This document shows positions 1 through 5,776 of a stretch of 10,906 nt of DNA, piece after piece (position 1 is the stretch's first letter; each line of letters begins with the position of its first letter). Location of the stretch: contig DATKIY010000030.1 in the NCBI GenBank assembly GCA_035543875.1, forward strand, positions 1 to 10,906, given 5' to 3'. Position numbers and translations under genes: made by a program. Below the pieces are notes generated by a model. The model searched no databases. It was not told the DNA's origin and saw nothing but the letters and a program-made list of their open reading frames with translations. The DNA is from DATKIY01 sp035543875. Lineage in GTDB: Bacteria; Actinomycetota; Actinomycetes; JAHEKZ01.

Positions 1-832
1 TGTCCAAAATACGCATGACAACCTTCTCGCCCCACACCGTCGGGAGCGTGGCCACACGCAGGTCAATCTTCTTGCCGTTCGCACTGACCGAAAGTCGGCC
101 GTCTTGCGGAATGCGTCGCTCGGCGATGTTGATGTCGGCCATGATCTTCAGTCGACTGATGACACCAGCCTGGATGTTCTTTGGTGACTGCATCACCTCG
201 TGCAAGACGCCATCGATGCGGTAACGCACGATCAGCGCCCGCTCAGTTGGCTCAAGGTGAATGTCAGAAGCCCGGTCCTGAATCGCCTGCGTAATCAACA
301 AGTTCACGTACTTGACGATGGGCGCGTCTTCGACGACCTCTTTGAGGTTCGAGAGATCGTCCTCCTCGTCAGCTTCCAGCACCGCCGTGAGGTCGTCGAG
401 GTCAGAATCGGCACGGTAGTAGCGGTCAATGGCCGACAGCACGTCGGCGCGCGTCGCAACCACGGGCCGCACGTCGTAGCCGGTGATGGAGCGGATGTCA
501 TCGATCGCAAAGACGTTGGCCGGGTCGGCCATCGCGAGCAACAGCTTGCCCTCGTCATCGATGCGGAGTGGCAGCGCGCTGTGCTTGCGACAGATGGCCC
601 CTGAGACTCGACCGACGATGCTTCCGTCGACCGGGTAGTCCCCCAGGTCGACGAACTCCAACCCAATCTGCTGGGCCAGTGCCGCAACCAGCTGCGACTC
701 GGTGAGGAACCCATGGTCGACCAAAACCCGGCCGAGCGCCTTGCCCTCGTCCTTGTGCAGCTGAAAAGCCTGGAACAGTTGGTCCTCGGTGACCAGCCCA
801 CCCTGCAGCAAGATGTCGCCCAGCTGCTTCAC
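1..832 (-). CDS. pilB: Type IV pilus assembly / type II secretion ATPase PilB/GspE (N-terminal 277 residues; gene runs off the window)
   Basis: Cytoplasmic hexameric ATPase that powers pilin polymerisation; the family is normally about 550 residues. Here 277 codons are present and the 3' part is cut by the window edge. Residues 1-140 are an MshEN/T2SSE-N domain: two tandem 24-residue units at 3-26 and 32-55, then LLLAMADPANVFAIDDI and TGYDVRPVVATRADVLSAID. Residues 167-277 start the GspE motor domain: VEDAPIVKYVNLLITQAIQD, RASDIHLEP, IVRYRIDGVLHEV, LKIMADINIAERRIPQDGR, and ATLPTVWGEKVVMRILD. The Walker A loop would lie just past the edge. The GTG start at 832 overlaps the ligase stop (GTGA) and has GGAGAGG 7 bases upstream; an in-frame stop at 853-851 rules out a longer start. 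This frame is easy to miss because no stop codon closes it in the window. PilB is favoured over GspE from the pilus-like context, though naming is not certain. Confidence 0.92.
   Translation of the reverse strand, partial: MKQLGDILLQGGLVTEDQLFQAFQLHKDEGKALGRVLVDHGFLTESQLVAALAQQIGLEFVDLGDYPVDGSIVGRVSGAICRKHSALPLRIDDEGKLLLAMADPANVFAIDDIRSITGYDVRPVVATRADVLSAIDRYYRADSDLDDLTAVLEADEEDDLSNLKEVVEDAPIVKYVNLLITQAIQDRASDIHLEPTERALIVRYRIDGVLHEVMQSPKNIQAGVISRLKIMADINIAERRIPQDGRLSVSANGKKIDLRVATLPTVWGEKVVMRILD
668..826 (-). other. Tandem MshEN-type 24-residue motifs in PilB
   Basis: Two 24-residue units, residues 3-26 and 32-55, separated by exactly five residues (27-31), the spacing of MshEN c-di-GMP-binding domains. 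Each has Leu-Gly at positions 2-3 and Gly at position 10; unit two ends in Gln (Q55). The leading Arg of the consensus is Gln (Q3) in unit one and Ala (A32) in unit two, and the closing Gln of unit one is His (H26). Confidence 0.55.
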
Positions 833-2733
833 GAAGCCACCTCTCCGCCATCACTGATGCTGACTCGACCATTGCGGTCACTGTCGGTGACCGTCGCCGG
901 ATGTCGACTCAGCCACTCCTCCAATTCGGCCAATGGGACCCCTCCCTGTAGCGCTCGCAGACGATCGAGCTGGAGTTGCACCCATGCGCGGGCTGGCGCA
1001 ACACCGTCGGTCTCGGCGAGGACCTCCGCTCGCCAAACCACGACAGGTGGCCTCGGCAGCGCAGGGAGGCTGCTCTCCGACAGCTGACGTGCTGCGTCGG
1101 TTTGACCGCGACGGGCCAGCGCCAGCGCCCGAATCTGAGCGAGTGTCGGGTTGTCTTCCGCCGCGGCCGCCGTTCGGGCCATGAGGTCAGAGAACGTCGC
1201 GTCCGGTAGTCCGCTGGACGCAAGAAGCCTCGCCTGGTCAGCGGCGCTAGTGGGAAGGCGCGTAGCGAGGTCGCGAACCGATGTGAGGTCGTCAATACCC
1301 TTGACCCAGACCGGTGGAACAGCTTCGGGGTTCGTCTGGGTCGTGTCGACGACGCTGGCGCCTAGCGCGCAGACCACAGCCATCGCAAGAACGGTGGATC
1401 CGAGAAATGTCGCCACCCGTACCTGGCGAAGCGCTGTCCGGGATCGCCAGGGAACAAGCGCGGCAAGTACCGCATAGAGCGCGAGAAGCGACGGGTAGCG
1501 CCAGTCAGTGTCGAACAGTGCGTGACCCAGGAGGACGAGAAGTGCCAGCGACACTCCGATCTGGATCGCGTTTGCGCCATTGCGCCGTCCCGCAAGTAGG
1601 CGTCGAACCGCGCGAATCGCCGGCCAGGCCGTGGCGAGAACCACCGGTAGCAGCCACAGGATTCCGCCGTCGACAAGGGCTTGCACCCACCCGTTGTGGA
1701 CGAACTCGCTCGCGGCGGTGTCTGCTGGCATGTATTGCGCGCCGCTAACTCCAAACGAGTCGAAGCCTGACCCAGTGAGGGGGTGCTTGCTCGCAAGGAT
1801 CAAACCAGCCCAGTCATAGTGAAAGCGCACCAGGAAATTGCCTTCGGCAGCCTGGTCGCGACTGAGGGCAGTGGCAGCAACGCCTCCGCTGCCAGGCATA
1901 AACCAGCTACCGGAGAGCAACCAGACAGCGGCTGGCGCACTGAGAACGCAACCGGTCAGTCTCGCCAGCTCACCCCACGAACGTATGACCAAAACCATGA
2001 GCGTCATCGCCGCGAGCAGCACCAGTCCGATCGTGGCGCGGCTACCCGAAAGGAGTACCCCGGCGCCCAGCCAAGGCACCAGCAAAGCCGCAGCAAGCCG
2101 GGCCGCGCCGCTGCCGCGAATCACCAAACACCACGCGAGGATCAGCGGGGCGGCCACAAAAGCCCCGAACTGGTTATGCCAACCGATGGTTCCCGAAATC
2201 ATGGCGTGAATGTCGCCCTGACCCCACCAGGCCAGCCAACCTTGCCCGAACTGGTCGAGCCCGGCGACCCCGATGATGGTCACCACGAGCAAGCGGCGCC
2301 TTGGGGTGACCGCGTAGGCAAGTACGCCCAAGCCCAACAGTCCGGCGTACAGCCAGGCAGCAGCATCCCCCAGTCCGGTCCAGCCTGTCCTTGAGGTGAA
2401 GTTCAGTGCCAGCGCGACCATCCCTGGCACCAGCGCAACCGCCAGATACGGCCAACGGATCTGCCAGGCGCGGGTAACGACCAGCAATGGCACGCACGCC
2501 AGCAAAGCTGCGGCCATGGACCACGCGTCGACTCCGGCCCCCGACCGAGTGAGCGGAAGCGCCCACCAGCCCAGCGCAAGCAGAATGGCCGCGTGCGGGA
2601 ACAGCCGCTTGGTCGGCTGCCACTTTGCCTGGTGCCAAGTCGTTGGTGTCGATCGACGATCCGACAGTGTGGCTTGTGGCAGACCCGACGACGAGACATC
2701 GGCAACCAGGGAAGCCGGCGGTTGCGCGATCAC
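829..2733 (-). CDS. Polytopic O-antigen ligase/Wzy_C family protein with C-terminal helical extension
   Basis: 634-residue integral membrane protein. After a 44-residue cytoplasmic N-terminus come about ten to twelve hydrophobic segments between residues 45 and 465. Wzy_C (O-antigen ligase) signatures are visible: GTIGWHNQFGAF at 181-192, LSGSRATIGLVLLA at 228-241, SKHPLTGSGFDSFG at 315-328, and EFVHNGWVQALVDGGILW at 343-360 with the family's conserved His (H346). Such enzymes transfer or polymerise lipid-linked glycans outside the membrane; subsets (PglL/PilO type) O-glycosylate pilins. Residues about 466-610 form an extracytoplasmic, helical, TPR-like part, and D617-D628 resembles an EF-hand loop. 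The GTG start at 2733 overlaps the small ORF stop with no good Shine-Dalgarno, suggesting coupling; the TGA stop overlaps the pilB GTG. Its place before pilB makes a pilin glycosyltransferase role plausible but unproven. Confidence 0.85.
   Translation of the reverse strand: MIAQPPASLVADVSSSGLPQATLSDRRSTPTTWHQAKWQPTKRLFPHAAILLALGWWALPLTRSGAGVDAWSMAAALLACVPLLVVTRAWQIRWPYLAVALVPGMVALALNFTSRTGWTGLGDAAAWLYAGLLGLGVLAYAVTPRRRLLVVTIIGVAGLDQFGQGWLAWWGQGDIHAMISGTIGWHNQFGAFVAAPLILAWCLVIRGSGAARLAAALLVPWLGAGVLLSGSRATIGLVLLAAMTLMVLVIRSWGELARLTGCVLSAPAAVWLLSGSWFMPGSGGVAATALSRDQAAEGNFLVRFHYDWAGLILASKHPLTGSGFDSFGVSGAQYMPADTAASEFVHNGWVQALVDGGILWLLPVVLATAWPAIRAVRRLLAGRRNGANAIQIGVSLALLVLLGHALFDTDWRYPSLLALYAVLAALVPWRSRTALRQVRVATFLGSTVLAMAVVCALGASVVDTTQTNPEAVPPVWVKGIDDLTSVRDLATRLPTSAADQARLLASSGLPDATFSDLMARTAAAAEDNPTLAQIRALALARRGQTDAARQLSESSLPALPRPPVVVWRAEVLAETDGVAPARAWVQLQLDRLRALQGGVPLAELEEWLSRHPATVTDSDRNGRVSISDGGEVAS
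840..846 (-). promoter_or_regulatory. Ribosome binding site of pilB inside the ligase gene
   Basis: GGAGAGG on the minus strand, 7 bases before the GTG at 832. It lies within the last codons of the ligase and fixes the pilB start at the GTGA overlap. Confidence 0.65.
850..885 (-). other. EF-hand/dockerin-like calcium-binding loop coded at the C-terminus of the ligase
   Basis: Residues 617-628 of the Wzy_C protein read DSDRNGRVSISD. Asp/Asn occupy positions 1, 3, 5 and 12, Gly position 6, Val position 8 and Ser position 9, which is the pattern of a canonical EF-hand or type I dockerin loop. Only one loop is present, six residues before the stop codon, and no clear flanking E helix is assigned. 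Confidence 0.45.
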
Positions 2734-2999
2734 TTACCAACCATCGGCCATTCGGGTGACGCGCTTGATCCGATGAGCACGTTTGCTATAGCCACAAATG
2801 GGCGTGCGGCAGGTTCGTCAACCGCCCAGGTGACAGTCGATCCGTCAGCAAAGATGAGACCAACTTTGGGCGGAAGGGTTAACGCGGCGACTGCCGTCTC
2901 GGAAGATCCCGGCCGTGGGAACGCCGGGTGTGGAGGCTCGACCGTTGGAGAGACTCGCTGACGGTGGCGTCCGTTGCTCGACCGAAACGGCCACGTCAT
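2730..2999 (-). CDS. Small hypothetical protein between the GTPase and the Wzy_C ligase
   Basis: 89-residue frame beginning with ATG at 2999, 5 bases after the GTPase stop, and ending in TGA that overlaps the ligase GTG by four bases. Both junctions have the geometry seen elsewhere in this operon, and the frame fills what would otherwise be a 271-base hole, so I take it as a gene. I do not recognise the family. Residues 1-35 are basic and Pro-rich, starting MTWPFRSSNGRHRQRV. Residues about 41-76 look folded: LTLPPKVGLIFADGST, then VTWAVDEPAARPFVAIANVL, suggesting two strands followed by a helix. There is no signal peptide, cysteine or clear membrane segment. A weak AGG lies upstream, so initiation may depend on coupling. 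The same frame stays open upstream inside the GTPase gene, but that part is a shadow. It may be an accessory of the GTPase module or the ligase. Confidence 0.6.
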   Translation of the reverse strand: MTWPFRSSNGRHRQRVSPTVEPPHPAFPRPGSSETAVAALTLPPKVGLIFADGSTVTWAVDEPAARPFVAIANVLIGSSASPEWPMVGK

Positions 3000-3004
3000 G
3001 ACGC

Positions 3005-3580
3005 CTACACGCTTGCCGGAGCGGCTTCGACCTCGTCGAGCACCGAGTACAGCAGCGCTAGCAAGACCGCCTTCACCGATTCCTTGTCCGTGGCGTCGCA
3101 AGGAACCATGGGCACCGTGGTCGGAATTCCCAACGACTGACGGATACGTGCCTCTTCGACCTCGTCGACGCCCTCGGTCCGGTTGAGCGCGACGACAAAT
3201 GGAACCCGCGCCATCCGACGGAAGGCCTCCAGAATGCCGACCGCCTCCTGGAGTGACTCCGGGCGGCTGACATCGAGGAGCAGCACGTAGCCGAGCATCC
3301 CTTCGCCAAGGATTTCCCACATGAAGTCGAAGCGCTCTTGTCCGGGAGTGCCGAACAGGTACAGCACGAGTTCGCGATCGATCGTGATGCGACCAAAGTC
3401 CATCGCAACCGTCGTCTCGTTCTTGCGGGACTTGGTGTGGTCAGTGATACCTCGCTCGGTCGACAACACCGTGATCTCGCTGATCGTCCGGATGAGTGTC
3501 GTCTTTCCGGCCGAGAAGGGGCCAGTGATGACCACCTTGACCGCCTGACCACCGTGACGTCGACGCTTGTTCGTTGCCAT
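3005..3580 (-). CDS. Small Ras-like GTPase (MglA/CvnD-type)
   Basis: 191-residue cytoplasmic GTPase. The P-loop is GPFSAGKTT at residues 20-28. Switch I is around 41-60 (TERGITDHTKSRKNETTVAM). G3 is YLFGTPGQERF at 74-84, where the usual Asp of DxxG is Gly, a substitution typical of the CvnD group and reminiscent of Thr at this site in MglA. The G4 position reads VALNRTEG (130-137) instead of NKxD, and G5 is VPCDAT at 159-164. These proteins work with roadblock partners (MglB, CvnB) as molecular switches; MglA sets the polarity of type IV pili and gliding in Myxococcus. The ATG at 3580 follows the DUF4388 stop by 5 bases. Regulation of the neighbouring PilB by this switch is an inference from position. 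Confidence 0.9.
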   Translation of the reverse strand: MATNKRRRHGGQAVKVVITGPFSAGKTTLIRTISEITVLSTERGITDHTKSRKNETTVAMDFGRITIDRELVLYLFGTPGQERFDFMWEILGEGMLGYVLLLDVSRPESLQEAVGILEAFRRMARVPFVVALNRTEGVDEVEEARIRQSLGIPTTVPMVPCDATDKESVKAVLLALLYSVLDEVEAAPASV

Positions 3581-3585
3581 TTCGT

Positions 3586-4845
3586 TCAGAGCCCCCGCAC
3601 GCCGGCGATGAGTCGCAGCATCAGACTGCGATTGACAGTGGGATCACGTTCTATGGCCGTCTCAGCCATGGGTTGTGCTGCGGCTGCCGCTCCTTGGGAG
3701 GTGGCGCTAACCACCGACGGCGGCGACACCGGCGCGCTGAACCCTGACCGCGCTGGCTCCGGGTGGTCGACCACCCGCTTCGGCATGAACGGTTCGGGGC
3801 GGGGCGGCACGACGTTGATGGGATCGTGCGCACCACCGAGCGGCGGTTGCGCTTCCGCTGGGTCTTGTATCGAGGTAGCCAACGCAGCTGCCGCGGCCGG
3901 CGCCTGGGGAACCTCAGTGGCTCCGGGTTGACCAATAGGCGGAGCTGTCGGGGCTGTCGGGGTTACAGGAACAACAACCGCGGTGTCGACCGTGACCCCA
4001 GCAGCTGGACTACCAGCCACCACAACTTCAGCGGGCGCATCAGCAGTCTGGCTGGCAGCCAGAACGGGGTCAGGAGCAGGTTCTGCCGTCTCAAGCGGCG
4101 CCAACAGCAGTTGCCGGCGACGTACCCGGGCCACATGGTCAGGAGAGTCATCGTCCTGCAGCACCAGCATGCCGCGTTGAACCAAGGTCGCAAGAGTCGA
4201 CACAACAGCGAACTGGCCAGCGCCGGACACCTCAACCAGCTCGCCTACTGACCGGTGCCCATCTACCAGAGCCAACAACGCCCATTCGTCGCGTCCTACT
4301 GCAGGCGGCTCAGCAACAACCACCGGCATGGTCAGAATCACCTCAGGCGAAGGGATGATCCGTGAGACCGCGTCCCACGTCTCGCGGCGTGCGGTGGCCT
4401 CGGCAACAACGTGTTCCGCAGCAACCGCAAGCCCAACGTCGTCGGGGTTGGACTCGTCGACACCGAACGCAAAGTCACCATCGGTCCAACGCAGTAGGTC
4501 GAACACGGAGTCAATCGTTTCTTCCAGTGCCAAGCGGTTGAGCAGATCTGGGTCAACAGCCCCTGCCTCGGCTAAGGCTCGCGCTACACCTACGTCCTCC
4601 GCGGTAGCCCGCTCAACGGCACGTCGCAGCGCTGCGTCGTCACACGCGTCAAGGCCAACGATTCGCCGAGCCAGCGACTGCATCGATGCGTCAGATGACG
4701 CCCCGGTGACTACACCGCTGGCGAAGTAGACAATCCCTCGAGCCTGGCCGTTGGCCAGGTGCAAACCTCCGGACTTCTTCGTCAGACTGAGCAGCTGGAA
4801 GACGTCCGGAAGACTGAAGGCGTCTAGCGAACCTTCGAGCTTCAC
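3586..4845 (-). CDS. DUF4388 (PatA-N type) protein with winged-helix-like middle, disordered linker and C-terminal helix
   Basis: 419-residue soluble protein. Residues 1-130 match the DUF4388/PatA N-terminal domain: EGSLDAFSLPDVFQLLSLTK at the start, then GGLHL, GIVYFASGVVTGAS, and a helical ALEETIDSVFDLLRWTDGDF region. Residues about 185-230 (DEWALLALVDGHRSVGELVE onward to LVQRGMLVL) look like a small winged-helix fold, often seen after DUF4388. Residues about 250-398 are a Pro/Ala/Thr-rich, probably disordered linker. The last 20 residues (400-419) are an ordered-looking amphipathic segment. The GTG at 4845 starts the family's usual 'KLEGSL' N-terminus, with a weak upstream purine-rich stretch. 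It lies 89 bases after the roadblock gene and 5 bases before the GTPase gene. DUF4388 proteins commonly sit with roadblock/GTPase or response-regulator systems, so I infer an adaptor of the downstream GTPase; the exact role is unknown. Confidence 0.85.
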   Translation of the reverse strand: MKLEGSLDAFSLPDVFQLLSLTKKSGGLHLANGQARGIVYFASGVVTGASSDASMQSLARRIVGLDACDDAALRRAVERATAEDVGVARALAEAGAVDPDLLNRLALEETIDSVFDLLRWTDGDFAFGVDESNPDDVGLAVAAEHVVAEATARRETWDAVSRIIPSPEVILTMPVVVAEPPAVGRDEWALLALVDGHRSVGELVEVSGAGQFAVVSTLATLVQRGMLVLQDDDSPDHVARVRRRQLLLAPLETAEPAPDPVLAASQTADAPAEVVVAGSPAAGVTVDTAVVVPVTPTAPTAPPIGQPGATEVPQAPAAAAALATSIQDPAEAQPPLGGAHDPINVVPPRPEPFMPKRVVDHPEPARSGFSAPVSPPSVVSATSQGAAAAAQPMAETAIERDPTVNRSLMLRLIAGVRGL

Positions 4846-4934
4846 GTCAGATCTCGTTCCTCGTGGCGGGGCAGGTCAAGGGATTCGACGGTGCGGGCAG
4901 CACGAGCGCCTCCATCACCGAATCGGTCGGACGG

Positions 4935-5687
4935 TTAGGTCCAGGTACCCGATTCAGCGGCGGGAGTTCGGTAGTCATCGCTCGAGTTGTTTCCGTTCCA
5001 GCCGTTGGAGCTGGCAACTACACCCGGAGCCTGGAAGCTGTCTTCACGCTCTGGTTCAGGGTTCGCGTCGGCCACATCTGCGAGGGCTGGGACCGGGGCC
5101 GAGGTTGGCGCGACCACCGGCGCGGCGACGGGTGCTGGGGGGACGACCTGCATCGGTGCCACTGGGGTAACCGGCGCGACGGGCGCCACGGGTGCTACCG
5201 CCTCAATCGGAGCTACGGGTTCGGCCGCAGGCACCGGCTCGACTGGAGCCACCGCGACCAGCGGAGCTTGGACTTCTGGCTCGATGCGCAGACACTGGGC
5301 AACCGCCTCGGCGGCTTGCTTCACCTCGAACAACATGAGACCGACCTTGGCGCCGTGGCGTCCCACAGCGACGAGCACTGCCTCATCGTCGGCACTGACC
5401 AAGAAAACGGTGCCGTTGTCACCTTCGACGTATACCTGTGACAGCTCGCCTCGACCTAAGCCTTGGGCGGCACGTTCACCTAGGGAAAGCAGGGCTGCCG
5501 ACATCGCGGCTACCCGATCCTCATCCATGCTGGCTGGCAGCGCCGACGCCATCGGCAGCCCGTCAAACGAGACAACCGCGGCTGCCTCGATGTCGGGAGC
5601 CTGCCGGAGCAGCGTCCCAAGCACATGGTCAAGCTGCACGGAGCGGTTTGCGGCCCCATGGATCGCGCCAACGTATGGGTCGGACAT
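4935..5687 (-). CDS. Roadblock/LC7 domain protein with Pro/Ala/Val-rich tail (MglB/CvnB-like)
   Basis: 250-residue cytoplasmic protein. Residues about 18-133 form a roadblock/LC7 domain: a helix LDHVLGTLLRQAPDIEAAAVVSFDGLPMAS, then VAAMSAALLSLGERAAQGLG, a strand pair QVYVEGDNGTVFLV and EAVLVAVGR, and a final helix. Bacterial roadblock proteins (MglB, CvnB) act as GTPase-activating partners or regulators of small Ras-like GTPases, and such a GTPase lies two genes downstream. Residues 141-200 are a low-complexity tail with repeated A-P-V units (164-179), and the last 50 residues are polar and probably disordered. I chose the ATG at 5687 because GAGAGG sits 6 bases upstream and the conserved part begins soon after. 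A GTG at 5780 overlapping the aroE stop would add 31 unconserved-looking residues. The function as GTPase regulator is inferred from domain and context. Confidence 0.85.
   Translation of the reverse strand: MSDPYVGAIHGAANRSVQLDHVLGTLLRQAPDIEAAAVVSFDGLPMASALPASMDEDRVAAMSAALLSLGERAAQGLGRGELSQVYVEGDNGTVFLVSADDEAVLVAVGRHGAKVGLMLFEVKQAAEAVAQCLRIEPEVQAPLVAVAPVEPVPAAEPVAPIEAVAPVAPVAPVTPVAPMQVVPPAPVAAPVVAPTSAPVPALADVADANPEPEREDSFQAPGVVASSNGWNGNNSSDDYRTPAAESGTWT
5079..5267 (-). repeat. Low-complexity Pro/Ala/Val-coding repeat tract in the roadblock gene
   Basis: The tract encodes residues 141-203 of the roadblock protein, dominated by V-A-P and A-P-V units, densest at residues 164-179 (5151-5198). 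It is imperfect at DNA level and is a coding low-complexity linker rather than a mobile or regulatory repeat. It also creates a Gly-Ala-Thr-rich ghost frame on the plus strand. Confidence 0.7.
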
Positions 5688-5693
5688 GGTGCA

Positions 5694-5699
5694 CCTCTC
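5694..5699 (-). promoter_or_regulatory. Ribosome binding site deciding the roadblock gene start
   Basis: GAGAGG on the minus strand, 6 bases before the ATG at 5687. Its strength and spacing favour this start over the in-frame GTG at 5780 that overlaps the aroE stop codon. Confidence 0.55.
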
Positions 5700-5776
5700 G
5701 CACAAGCAGATAGCGACTGATACCGAACGGACGGGTGGACCGCCTGAGACGGAGCCTGAGGAGTGCTTCGGCGCTG

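Noticed and set aside
304..801. 165-residue minus-strand frame and the nearby 555-881 frame
   Set aside because: Both are Arg/Ser-rich out-of-frame readings of pilB. The true frame gives an unmistakable PilB/GspE N-terminus from GTG 832 to the window edge.
1783..2394. 203-residue plus-strand frame rich in Gln, Pro and Ser
   Set aside because: Antisense to the ligase membrane region; its composition is that expected from complementing hydrophobic codons, and no family is recognisable.
3000..3320. Upstream extension of the small-protein frame into the GTPase gene
   Set aside because: The segment is Arg/Gly-rich and overlaps the conserved GTPase frame. Only the part from ATG 2999 onward has a plausible composition and operon spacing.
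4846..4934. Possible terminator hairpin in the spacer before the DUF4388 gene
   Set aside because: The best inverted repeat is only GTGC/GCAC with a five-base loop and no T-run, too weak to call.
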